Both the position numbers and the translations under genes were made by a program. Shown in pieces: positions 9,009 through 16,733 of a stretch of DNA of 64,000 bases. Below the pieces are notes generated by a model. It did not search any database, was not told where the DNA came from, and was given only the letters and a program-made list of their open reading frames with translations. The stretch is from Streptomyces sp. GESEQ-4 (lineage in GTDB: Bacteria > Actinomycetota > Actinomycetes > Streptomycetales > Streptomycetaceae): NCBI RefSeq assembly GCF_017948455.1, contig NZ_JAFFSU010000001.1, forward strand, positions 620,001 to 684,000. Reading direction: 5' to 3'. Every line of letters starts with the position of its first letter. Within the stretch, counting starts at the first letter, position 1.

Positions 9009-9626
9009 TCAGCCGCGGCGCCCCAAGATCCGCCGCACCCCCACGACCACCAGCACCACCGCCGCCACCGCCCCCGCGATCCCGGCCGCACGCTTGGCGA
9101 CCGGTATCGCGATGAGGCGGAACACGTCCAGCGGCTGGTCCGGGTACTCCTCGGTCTCCGCGGCGGTCTCCCCGGCGCCCACCGTCTCGCCCAGCCGCTC
9201 GGAGAGGCATGCGGCGAACTGCCCGACCAGCCGGTCGCCGACCTCCGCCAGCACCCCGCGCCCGAACTGGGCCGGACGTCCGGTCACCGTCAGATCGGTC
9301 CGCACCGACACGGCCGTACCGCCGTCGCGTTCGCTCAGCGTGCCGGTGACCGTGGCGCGTGCGGTGCCCTGGCCGCGGGTCTCCCGGCCGCCGGCGATCA
9401 GGACCATGCGGTGTGCCGACTCGTCCTGCTCCTCGAAGACGGCCGTGCCCTTGTAGGTGACGGTGATCGGGCCGACCTTGACCTTCACCGACCCGGTCAC
9501 GGTCTTGCCGTCGTACTCCTCGACGCTCGCGCCCGGCATGCAGGGTGCGACCCGCTCGATGTCGAGGAGCGTCCGCCAGGCGTCGTCGACCGGGACGGGC
9601 ACGGTGAACTCGTGGTGCAGCTCCAT
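9009..9626 (-). CDS. CoxG-like SRPBCC protein with C-terminal membrane anchor
   Basis: A 205-residue protein with an N-terminal SRPBCC/CoxG domain (residues 1-~145: LHHEFTVPVPVDDAWRTLLD, CMPGASVEEYDG, TVTYKGTAVF). A linker follows, then one hydrophobic helix near residues 178-198 and a basic RRILGRR tail. CoxG in carbon monoxide oxidisers helps recruit the molybdenum hydroxylase to the membrane, and the C-terminal helix fits that role. It is the last gene of the seven-gene operon, 11 bp after xdhC. A perfect AGGAGG sits 6-7 nt before ATG 9626, and that decides the start; the longer frame upstream is read as xdhC in another frame. Confidence 0.85.
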   Translation of the reverse strand: MELHHEFTVPVPVDDAWRTLLDIERVAPCMPGASVEEYDGKTVTGSVKVKVGPITVTYKGTAVFEEQDESAHRMVLIAGGRETRGQGTARATVTGTLSERDGGTAVSVRTDLTVTGRPAQFGRGVLAEVGDRLVGQFAACLSERLGETVGAGETAAETEEYPDQPLDVFRLIAIPVAKRAAGIAGAVAAVVLVVVGVRRILGRRG

Positions 9627-9637
9627 GACTTCCTCCT

Positions 9638-10741
9638 TCACGCTCCCTGCGGATGGATGGCTCCGGCCGTCGCCGTCAGCGGGGCCCCGGTCCCGCCCCA
9701 GCGCAGCGCGACGATCTCGGCGGCGACGGACACGGCGACCTCCTCGGGCGTACGGGCGCCCAGGTCGAGCCCGACCGGGGAGCGCAGCCGGGACAGCTCG
9801 CGTTCGGTGAGTCCGGCCTCGGTCAGCCGTTTCGTCCGGTCGGCGTGCGTACGGCGGCTGCCCATCGCCCCGATGTACGCGGCCGGCCGGCGCAGCGCCT
9901 CCTCCAGCAGCGGCACGTCGAACTTCGGGTCGTGGGTGAGGACGCAGATCGCCGTGCGCTCGTCGGTGTCGGTGGAGCGTAGATAGCGGTGCGGCCAGTC
10001 CACGACCACCTCCACGGCCGCCGGGAACCGCTTCGGCGTGGCGAAGACCGGGCGGGCATCGCACACGGTGACCCGGTAGCCGAGGAAGTCACCGATGCGG
10101 GCGACCGCGGCGGCGTAGTCGATGGCGCCGAAGACCAGCATGCGCGGCGGTGGAGCGAAGGAGTGCAGGAAGACGGTGACGGCGTCCTCGCGGCGTTCCC
10201 CGTGCGGGCCGTAGTGGCGCGACCCCGTGGCGCCGAGGGCGAGTTCGCCGCGTGCGTCGGCGGTGACAGCCACGTCCAGGCCCTCCGTGCCGAGCGTGCC
10301 GGACACCCGGTCCGGCCAGACGGCGAGGGTGGCGCCGCGCGGGGCGGGACCGTCGGTCACCGTGGCGACGGTCACGGGGCGGTGTGCGGCGACCGACTCG
10401 GCGACCGCGCCGAAGGAGGGGTCCAGGGGGGCCGTCACGGGACGTACGAGCAGGGTGATCTCGCCGCCGCAGGTGAGGCCGATCGCGAACGCGTCCTCGT
10501 CGCTGTACCCGAAGGTCTCAAGGCGGGCCTCGCCGCTCGCCACCACGTCCTGGGCGAGTTCGAAGACGGCTCCCTCGACGCAGCCGCCGGACACACTGCC
10601 GACGACCTCGTCGTCCGGTCCCACGGCCATCGCCGCACCGGGATCGCGCGGCGCGCTGCGGCTGGTCGCGACGACCGTGGCGAGGCCGAACGGGACCCGT
10701 GCCGTGTACCAGCCGTGCAGCACCGGGAGGATGTCACGCAT
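9638..10741 (-). CDS. XdhC-family molybdenum cofactor insertion/maturation protein
   Basis: A 367-residue protein. The N-terminal XdhC/CoxI domain (about 10-80) has SRSAPRDPGAAMAV and VSGGCVEGAV. The C-terminal Rossmann-like domain (about 195-345) has MLVFGAIDYAAAVARIG, VCDARPVFA, VVDWPHRYL and YIGAMGSRRTHADR. Family members bind sulfurated molybdopterin and deliver it to xanthine-dehydrogenase-type enzymes, which fits the hydroxylase subunits upstream. It overlaps the preceding VWA gene by 8 nt and is followed 11 bp later by the coxG-like gene. ATG 10741 is the first start in frame with the conserved N-terminus. Confidence 0.92.
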   Translation of the reverse strand: MRDILPVLHGWYTARVPFGLATVVATSRSAPRDPGAAMAVGPDDEVVGSVSGGCVEGAVFELAQDVVASGEARLETFGYSDEDAFAIGLTCGGEITLLVRPVTAPLDPSFGAVAESVAAHRPVTVATVTDGPAPRGATLAVWPDRVSGTLGTEGLDVAVTADARGELALGATGSRHYGPHGERREDAVTVFLHSFAPPPRMLVFGAIDYAAAVARIGDFLGYRVTVCDARPVFATPKRFPAAVEVVVDWPHRYLRSTDTDERTAICVLTHDPKFDVPLLEEALRRPAAYIGAMGSRRTHADRTKRLTEAGLTERELSRLRSPVGLDLGARTPEEVAVSVAAEIVALRWGGTGAPLTATAGAIHPQGA

Positions 10742-11849
10742 CGTCGGCTCCTTTCACCACCGCCGCCAGCCGTTCCAGCGCGGCCACGCTGTGCCCCTCG
10801 ACGAACGCGTCCACGCTCGGCAGCGCCGCCGCCATCCCGCCGGCGACGGGTGCGTAACCGGGCCGCGCCTTGCGGGGGTTGGCCCAGATCACCCGGTGGG
10901 CCAGCCGGTGCAGACGGCGCATCTGGTCCGCCAGCAGTGCGGGGTCGCCGCGCTCCCAGCCGTCGGAGAGCAGGACCACCACCGCTCCGCGCGCCAGACC
11001 GCGCTGCCCCCAGCGGTTCAGGAACTCCCGCAGCAGTTCGCCCAGCCGGGTGCCGCCGCGCCAGTCTGGCACCGCCGCCGCGAGCGCGGCCATCGCCAAG
11101 TCCGGGTCGCGGTGCGACAGTTCGCGCGTGACCCGGGTCAGCCGGGTGCCGATGGTGAAGACTTCGGTGTGTGTCCCGCGGGCGGCCGCGTGCGCGAAAT
11201 GCAGCAGCGCGTCGGCGTACGGCGTCATGGAACCGCTGACGTCCACCAGCAGTACGACCCGCCGGGGCCGCTCGGCCCGTGCGTGCCGGAGCAACCGCGC
11301 GGGCTCCCCGCCGCGCCGCAGCAACTCCCGTACCGTCCGGTGCGGATCGACCTGCCCGCGCCGGGCCGGGCGCCGCCGCGCGCTGCGCCGGGCCTCGCCG
11401 CGCAGCGCGAACGCGGCCAGCAGCCGGCGCACCTGCTCGCGTTCGGCGGCGTCCAGCTCGGCGACGTCGCGGTGCCGGAGGACCTCGGCGGGGCTGGCCA
11501 GGGCGGCGGCGGGCGGCCCCTGCCGATCTCCTTCGTGGTGGCCCCCGGCGTGCGCGTCCCGTACGACCAGCCGCAGCCGGGGCCGCGGTGTGGTCCGTAC
11601 CGCCTCCGTGGCGGGCGAGCCGGAGCCGAAGTACGCGGCGAACACCCGCTCGTACCGCTCCAGATCGTCCCGGCCCCCGCACAGCGTCAGCCGCCCCGCC
11701 CAGTACACGTCCGCCCGCGCCTCCGGCCGCAGCAGGTCCACCGCGCTCAGGAACGCGTGCAGCCGTTCCGTGCTCGCGTCGACGCCGGCCGCCCGCAGCG
11801 CACGGGCGAAACCGAGGAGGGCGGCGTCCGCGGCGAGCACGCTCCTCAC
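10734..11849 (-). CDS. VWA-domain protein of the CoxE type
   Basis: A 371-residue protein. The C-terminal half is a von Willebrand factor A domain with a complete MIDAS start, VVLLVDVSGSM (Asp203-x-Ser-x-Ser), later VVVLLSDGWERGD and RVIWANPR. The N-terminal ~190 residues are Arg-rich and match the CoxE layout. CoxE-type proteins pair with a MoxR AAA+ ATPase to remodel or activate the active-site metal cluster of molybdenum hydroxylases. The pair is present here: the GTG start at 11849 overlaps the stop of the MoxR gene (GTGA). The open frame runs upstream into the MoxR gene, but the overlap and the start of recognisable sequence at VRSVLAAD argue for the short form. Confidence 0.88.
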   Translation of the reverse strand: MRSVLAADAALLGFARALRAAGVDASTERLHAFLSAVDLLRPEARADVYWAGRLTLCGGRDDLERYERVFAAYFGSGSPATEAVRTTPRPRLRLVVRDAHAGGHHEGDRQGPPAAALASPAEVLRHRDVAELDAAEREQVRRLLAAFALRGEARRSARRRPARRGQVDPHRTVRELLRRGGEPARLLRHARAERPRRVVLLVDVSGSMTPYADALLHFAHAAARGTHTEVFTIGTRLTRVTRELSHRDPDLAMAALAAAVPDWRGGTRLGELLREFLNRWGQRGLARGAVVVLLSDGWERGDPALLADQMRRLHRLAHRVIWANPRKARPGYAPVAGGMAAALPSVDAFVEGHSVAALERLAAVVKGADDA

Positions 11850-12703
11850 GCCCCTCGTACGGCGAGCACCGCCGCCAGATCCAGCCCGCGCGCCCGCTCG
11901 GCGTCCTCCCGGTACTTCAGCACCGAGCCCAGCGTCGCCACCGCCAGCTCCGCGTCCACCTCGGTCGCGCCGAGCGCGTCGAGGGCCTGCGCCCAGTCGA
12001 TCGTCTCGGCGACCCCGGGCGGCTTGAGCAGGTCCTCGCCGCGCAGCGCCTGCACCAGAGCCGTCACCTGCTCGGCCAGGCGTGCCGACACGCCGGGCAA
12101 CCGCCGCCGTACGATGGCCAGTTCGCGGGCGAAGCCGGGGTGGTCGAACCAGTGGTAGAGGCAGCGGCGCTTGAGGGCGTCGTGCACCTCGCGGGTGCGG
12201 TTGGAGGTCAGGACGACGACCGGCGGCTGCTCGGCCCGCAGCGTGCCCAGTTCGGGGATCGTGACGGAGAACTCGGACAGCAGCTCCAGCAGGAACGCCT
12301 CGAACTCGTCGTCCGCGCGGTCGATCTCGTCGACCAGCAGCACCGACGGATGCGTCTCCAGGGCGCGTAGCAGCGGCCGGGCGATCAGGAACCGCCGGTC
12401 GTACAGCTCGCCCTCCAGCCGGTCGGCGTCGGTGACCCCGGCCGCCTCCGCCGCCCGCAGATGCAGCAGCTGGCGCGGGAAGTCCCAGTCGTACAGGGCC
12501 TGGGAGGCGTCGATGCCCTCGTGGCACTGCAACCGGATCAGCGGGGCGTCCAGCGCCTCGGCGAGCGCGGACGCGAGCGCCGTCTTGCCCACGCCCGCGT
12601 CGCCCTCGCAGAACAGCGGCCGGTGCAGGCGCAGGGCCAGGAAGCAGGCGACGGCCAGACCCTCGTCGACGAGGTATCCCGTCTTCTCCAGCCGGGCCCG
12701 CAC
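11846..12703 (-). CDS. MoxR-type AAA+ ATPase (CoxD-like)
   Basis: A 285-residue AAA+ ATPase with Walker A GDAGVGKT at residues 34-41, Walker B VLLVDEIDRAD near 120-130, sensor-like VVLTSNRTREV and the arginine-rich LKRRCLYHWFDHP. MoxR ATPases coupled to VWA proteins act as maturation chaperones; in CO dehydrogenase operons the CoxD homologue helps install the Cu/Mo centre. GTG 12703 is chosen because an in-frame TGA lies at 12739-12737 with no ATG or GTG between; GGAG precedes it. It is 33 bp after the FAD-subunit gene and overlaps the VWA gene by 4 nt, so the accessory and structural genes form one transcription unit. Confidence 0.92.
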   Translation of the reverse strand: MRARLEKTGYLVDEGLAVACFLALRLHRPLFCEGDAGVGKTALASALAEALDAPLIRLQCHEGIDASQALYDWDFPRQLLHLRAAEAAGVTDADRLEGELYDRRFLIARPLLRALETHPSVLLVDEIDRADDEFEAFLLELLSEFSVTIPELGTLRAEQPPVVVLTSNRTREVHDALKRRCLYHWFDHPGFARELAIVRRRLPGVSARLAEQVTALVQALRGEDLLKPPGVAETIDWAQALDALGATEVDAELAVATLGSVLKYREDAERARGLDLAAVLAVRGA

Positions 12704-12736
12704 CTGCTCCGGCCCGTCGATGTGCGTGATCGGCCC

Positions 12737-13591
12737 TCACCCCATTCCGGCGGCGGCCAGCACCGCCCGCTTGGTGAGCACCCGCGCGAGATGCGCCCGG
12801 TACTCCGGCGACGCGGACGTGTCCTGCGACGGCCGGGTACCTTCCGCCGCCGACTGGGCGGCCCGCGCCACGTCCTGCGCGTCACCCGCACCCGACAGGG
12901 CGTCCTCGGTCGCGGACGCGCGCAGCGCCGTGGAGCCCATGTTGGTCAGGCCCACGCGCGCCTGAGCGATCTGCCCGTTGTCGCGCCGCACCAGCGCGGC
13001 CACGCCGACGATCGGCCAGGACTGTGCCACCCGGTGGAACTTCTCGTAGTGGAAGCCCCAGCCGTCCGTCTTCGGGATCCGCACCTCGACCAGGAGCTCG
13101 TCCGGTTCCAGCGCGGTCTGCAGATAGTCGACGAAGAACTCGCGTGCCGGGATGGTGCGCCGCCCCCGCGGCCCCTGCGCCACCAGCTCGCCGTCCAGCG
13201 CCAGCACCGCGGCGGGCGGGTCCCCGGCCGGGTCCGCGTGCGCGAGCGATCCGCCGAGGGTGCCCCGGTGGCGTACGGCGGGGTCCGCGACCGTGGCGGT
13301 GGCCGTCGCCAGCAGTCCCGCGTGGCGGCGGACGAGCGGGTCGTGGATGACGTCGTGGTGGGTGGTCATGGCGCCGATGACGAGGGTGTTCCCGTCCTCG
13401 CGCACTCCGCGCAGCTCGGGGATGCGGCCGACGTCGACGACCAGTTCGGGGAAGGCCAGCCTGAGCCGCAGCAGCTGCAGCAGGCTCTGCCCGCCGGCCA
13501 GCACCTTCGCGTCCTCGCCCGCGTCGGCGAGGGTGCGCACCGCCTCGTCGACGCTGCTCGGCCGGGCGTAGTCGAATGCCGGGGGGATCAT
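12737..13591 (-). CDS. FAD-binding medium subunit of a molybdenum hydroxylase (CoxM-like)
   Basis: A 284-residue subunit that passes electrons from the iron-sulfur subunit to FAD. It starts with PPAFDYARPSSVDEAV and contains the FAD pyrophosphate-binding AGGQSLLQLLRLRL (about residues 32-45) and TLGGSLAHADPAGD (about 110-123), both diagnostic of the CoxM/XdhB FAD_binding_5 family. A C-terminal CO_deh_flav_C-like region follows. ATG 13591 overlaps the stop of the large-subunit gene (ATGA), so the three structural genes are translationally coupled in the order small-large-medium. Length is normal for the family, and no key motif is missing. Confidence 0.94.
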   Translation of the reverse strand: MIPPAFDYARPSSVDEAVRTLADAGEDAKVLAGGQSLLQLLRLRLAFPELVVDVGRIPELRGVREDGNTLVIGAMTTHHDVIHDPLVRRHAGLLATATATVADPAVRHRGTLGGSLAHADPAGDPPAAVLALDGELVAQGPRGRRTIPAREFFVDYLQTALEPDELLVEVRIPKTDGWGFHYEKFHRVAQSWPIVGVAALVRRDNGQIAQARVGLTNMGSTALRASATEDALSGAGDAQDVARAAQSAAEGTRPSQDTSASPEYRAHLARVLTKRAVLAAAGMG

Positions 13592-15951
13592 CGCGCCGCC
13601 TCCTCGATCGCTTCCCACACCCGCTGCGGGGTGCAGGGCATCCGCACGTCGGTCACGCCCAGCGGGCGCAGCGCGTCCACCACCGCGTTGACGACGGCCG
13701 GCGTCGAGGCGATCGTCCCCGCCTCGCCGACTCCCTTGACCCCCAAGGGATTCAGGGTCGACGGCGTCTGGGTCCGGTCGGTCACGAAGTCCGGCAGGTC
13801 CGCCGCCGACGGCACCAGGTAGTCGGCCATCGTGCCGGAGACCAGGTTGCCCTCGTCGTCGTAGACCGCCTCCTCGTACAGCGCCTGACCGATGCCCTGG
13901 GCGAGGCCGCCGTGCACCTGGCCCTCGACGATCATCGGGTTGACGACCTTGCCGACGTCGTCGACACAGACGTACGACCTGATCCGTGTCTGTCCGGTCT
14001 CCGTGTCGACCTCGACCGCGCACAGGTGGGTGCCGTGCGGGTAGGAGAAGTTCTCCGGGTCGACGAGGTGCTCGGCGTTGATGGTGGGCTCCATGCCGTC
14101 GGGCAGGTCGTGCGAGGAGAACGTCTCGAAGGCGACCTCCTGGATGGTCTTGCGGGCCTCCGGGGAGCCCTTCACCGAGAAGACGCCGTTCGTGAACTCC
14201 AGGTCGTTCTCGCTGGCTTCGAGCAGATGCGCGGCGACCTTGCGGGCCTTGGCGACCACCTTCTCGGCCGCGTGGTGCACGGCGATCCCGCCGACGACCA
14301 GCGACCGCGACCCGTAGGTGTCCATGCCCTGCGGGACCGCCCTGGTGTCGCCGTGCACCACCTCGATGTCCTCGAAGGGCACGCCCAGCGCGTCGGCGGC
14401 GATCTGGCTCCAGCAGGTCACATGGCCCTGCCCGTGCGGGCTGGTGCCGGTGACGACCTCGACCTTGCCGGTCGGGAGCATGCGGATGGTCGCCGCCTCC
14501 CAGCCGCCGGCCGCGTACCTCAGGTCCCTGAGCACCCGGCTCGGCGCGAGCCCGCACATCTCGGTGTACGTCGACACGCCGATGCCGAGCCGTACGGTGT
14601 CGCCGCGCTCGTTGCGGTCCGCCTGCTCGGCGCGCAGCTTGTCGTAGCCGAACAGGTCGAGTGCCTTCTCCGTGGCGGCCTCGTAGTTGCCGCTGTCGTA
14701 GGTGAGCCCGGCGATGGCGGTGTACGGGAACTCCTCGTGCCGGATCCAGTTGCGGCGCCGCAACTCGATGGGATCCAGGCCGAGTTCGACGGCCAGATCG
14801 TCCATGATGCGCTCGATGGCGAAGGTCGCCTCGGGCCGGCCGGCGCCCCGGTAGGCGTCGGTCGGCGTGCGCGTGGTGAAGACGCCCGTGCACGTGAAGT
14901 CGTAGGCGTCCATCTTGTAGATCCCCGGGTACATGAACGCGCCCAGCAGCGGAATGCCCGGGGTGATGATCATCAGGTAGGCGCCCATGTCGGCCAGCAG
15001 GTCGACCTTCAGGCCGAGCAGCTTGCCGTCGCGGGTGGCGGCGATCTCGATGTCCTGGATCTGGCCGCGGCCGTGGTGGGTGGCCTGGTAGTTCTCGGAG
15101 CGGGACTCGGTCCACTTCACCGGCCGGCCCAGCTTGCGGGCCACGGCGAGCGCGAGGGCCTCCTCGCCGTACACCTGGAGCTTGGAGCCGAAGCCGCCGC
15201 CGACGTCGGGCGCGATCACCCGCAGCTTCTGCTCGGGGATGCCGGTGACCATGGCCAGCAGCACCCGTGCGATGTGCGGGACCTGGGTGGAGGAGTACAG
15301 GGTGTACTCGCCGGAGGCCGCGAGCGGGGTGACGACCACCGCGCGGGGCTCCATCGCGTTGGGGATCAGACGCTGCTGGATGTAGCGCCGCTTCAGGACG
15401 ATGTCGGCGCGCTCGCGTACCGCGTCGAAGCTCTCGCCGGTGGCGAGCGGCCAGACGTAGCAGCGGTTGGTGCCCTTGTCGGAGTGGACCAGCGGGGCGC
15501 CCTCGGCGAGCGCGTCCTCCAGGTCGAGCACCGGGGGCAGCGGCGTGTAGTCGACCTCGATCGCCTCCAGCGCGTCCGCCGCCGTGTACCGGTCCCGCGC
15601 CACGACGACCGCGATCGGGTCGCCCGCGTACCGCACCTCGTCGACCGCCACCGCCGGATGGTCCGGCATGACGATGTCCTCGGTCACCGGCCACACGCAC
15701 GGCATCGAGCCCATGCCGTCGGCCAGGTCGCGCCCGGTGAAGGCGGCGATGACGCCCGGCCGGTCGAGGGCCGCGGAGACGTCGACGCGATCCAGGCGGG
15801 CGTGCGCCATGGGGCTGCGCAGGATCGCCAGATGCAGCAGACCGCTGACCTGGATGTTGTCGGTCCAGTTGGTCTGGCCCGTGATCAGGTGGGCGTCTTC
15901 CTTGCGGGCACGTGAGCGGCCGACTTCGGGTCCGGCCATCTGGTCGGTCAT
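13588..15951 (-). CDS. Molybdopterin-binding large subunit of a form II CO-dehydrogenase-like hydroxylase
   Basis: A 787-residue catalytic subunit of the xanthine oxidase family. Cofactor-contact motifs are visible: GGGFGSKLQVYGEE, AYRGAGRPEA (about residues 366-375), TGTSPHGQGH, and GVGEAGTIASTPAVVNAV, which carries the catalytic Glu. Form I carbon monoxide dehydrogenase has AYRCSFR with a copper-binding Cys at this loop. Here it is AYRGAGR, the form II signature, so the substrate may be an aldehyde, purine or other aromatic compound. It overlaps both neighbouring subunit genes by 4 nt. The start ATG 15951 is set by the overlap with the small-subunit stop; the longer upstream frame is read as that subunit in another frame. 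Confidence 0.94.
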   Translation of the reverse strand: MTDQMAGPEVGRSRARKEDAHLITGQTNWTDNIQVSGLLHLAILRSPMAHARLDRVDVSAALDRPGVIAAFTGRDLADGMGSMPCVWPVTEDIVMPDHPAVAVDEVRYAGDPIAVVVARDRYTAADALEAIEVDYTPLPPVLDLEDALAEGAPLVHSDKGTNRCYVWPLATGESFDAVRERADIVLKRRYIQQRLIPNAMEPRAVVVTPLAASGEYTLYSSTQVPHIARVLLAMVTGIPEQKLRVIAPDVGGGFGSKLQVYGEEALALAVARKLGRPVKWTESRSENYQATHHGRGQIQDIEIAATRDGKLLGLKVDLLADMGAYLMIITPGIPLLGAFMYPGIYKMDAYDFTCTGVFTTRTPTDAYRGAGRPEATFAIERIMDDLAVELGLDPIELRRRNWIRHEEFPYTAIAGLTYDSGNYEAATEKALDLFGYDKLRAEQADRNERGDTVRLGIGVSTYTEMCGLAPSRVLRDLRYAAGGWEAATIRMLPTGKVEVVTGTSPHGQGHVTCWSQIAADALGVPFEDIEVVHGDTRAVPQGMDTYGSRSLVVGGIAVHHAAEKVVAKARKVAAHLLEASENDLEFTNGVFSVKGSPEARKTIQEVAFETFSSHDLPDGMEPTINAEHLVDPENFSYPHGTHLCAVEVDTETGQTRIRSYVCVDDVGKVVNPMIVEGQVHGGLAQGIGQALYEEAVYDDEGNLVSGTMADYLVPSAADLPDFVTDRTQTPSTLNPLGVKGVGEAGTIASTPAVVNAVVDALRPLGVTDVRMPCTPQRVWEAIEEAAR

Positions 15952-16418
15952 GCCGGCACCTCCTGCCCGGAGGCGGCGAGCACCGCGCGCACGATGTTCT
16001 GGTAGCCGGTGCACCGGCAGAGGTTGCCCTCCAGGGCCTGGCGTACGTCGTCCGAGCTGGGGTGCGGGTTCTCCCGCAGCAGATCCCGGGCCGCCATGAT
16101 CATGCCTGGGGTGCAGTAGCCGCACTGCAGTCCGTGCTGCTCGTGGAACGCCTTCTGCAGCCCGGTCCACTCGCCGTCCCGGGCGAGCCCCTGGACCGTG
16201 GTCACTTCGCTCCCGTCCGCCTGGACGGCGAGGACCGAGCAGCTCTTGACGCTCTCCCCGTCGAGCTCGACCATGCAGGCCCCGCAGTTGGAGGTGTCGC
16301 AGCCGATCGGGGTGCCGGTCAGACCGAGGCGGTCGCGCAGGTAGTGGATCAGCAGAAGACGGGGCTCGACCTCGTCCTCGTACGTCGTGCCGTCCACGTT
16401 CACCGAGATGTGGGTCAT
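15948..16418 (-). CDS. 2Fe-2S small subunit of the molybdenum hydroxylase (CoxS-like)
   Basis: A 156-residue ferredoxin-like subunit with two [2Fe-2S] clusters. The N-terminal plant-ferredoxin domain has Cys40, 45, 48 and 60 (GCDTSNCGACMVEL...KSC). The C-terminal domain has Cys99, 102, 134 and 136 (QCGYCTPGM...NLCRCTGYQ). All eight ligands are present. It is the first gene of the seven-gene operon, ATG 16418 with GGAGGG about 6 nt upstream. The operon promoter must lie in the roughly 200 bp it shares divergently with the resistance gene; I do not see a convincing consensus promoter there. Confidence 0.95.
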   Translation of the reverse strand: MTHISVNVDGTTYEDEVEPRLLLIHYLRDRLGLTGTPIGCDTSNCGACMVELDGESVKSCSVLAVQADGSEVTTVQGLARDGEWTGLQKAFHEQHGLQCGYCTPGMIMAARDLLRENPHPSSDDVRQALEGNLCRCTGYQNIVRAVLAASGQEVPA

Positions 16419-16622
16419 GTGCCCTCCAGGCCGTGCGGCGGAAGCGAGGGAAATCGGCGACGAAACGTGATGCAGGTCACTCGATGTACGTCACTCTATG
16501 ACCGCACCCCGACGGCGGCGAGTGCTGCGACGGGCTTCGTTGACGGTTAATCCATTGCTGCGGTGCGTCCGGTTCTGCTGCAATGCATCAGACCGCGTCG
16601 TCACGACCCGAGGAGCACACAG

Positions 16623-16733
16623 ATGCGAGCTACGCGCATGTCCACCCAGGAAGGAATCCCCCCGATGACCAAGGACATGACGCTCAGTGCATCTGCTCAA
16701 TCTCGGAATTCTCGCGCACGTAGACGCCGGTAA
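16623..16733 (+). CDS. Candidate leader peptide overlapping the tetracycline-resistance start
   Basis: A 36-codon ORF starts at ATG 16623 with GAGGAG about 7 nt upstream. It has a second in-frame ATG at 16665 preceded by AGGAAGGA. It ends at TAA 16731-16733 after an Arg-rich tail (NSRARRRR), overlapping the first 47 bases of the resistance gene in another frame. Ribosome-targeting resistance genes are often controlled by leader peptides, where stalling or slow translation changes access to the downstream start. Two well-placed ribosome-binding sites in a short ORF that ends inside the next gene fit this, but there is no homology support. Confidence 0.4.
   Translation: MRATRMSTQEGIPPMTKDMTLSASAQSRNSRARRRR

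Noticed and set aside
12737..16170. Annotating the molybdenum hydroxylase as a carbon monoxide dehydrogenase
   Set aside because: The large subunit has AYRGAGR rather than the AYRCSFR loop with the copper-binding Cys, so only the family can be stated.
16419..16622. A consensus promoter in the divergent region (TTGACG at 16540)
   Set aside because: No acceptable -10 box lies at 16-19 bp spacing, so I do not call it.
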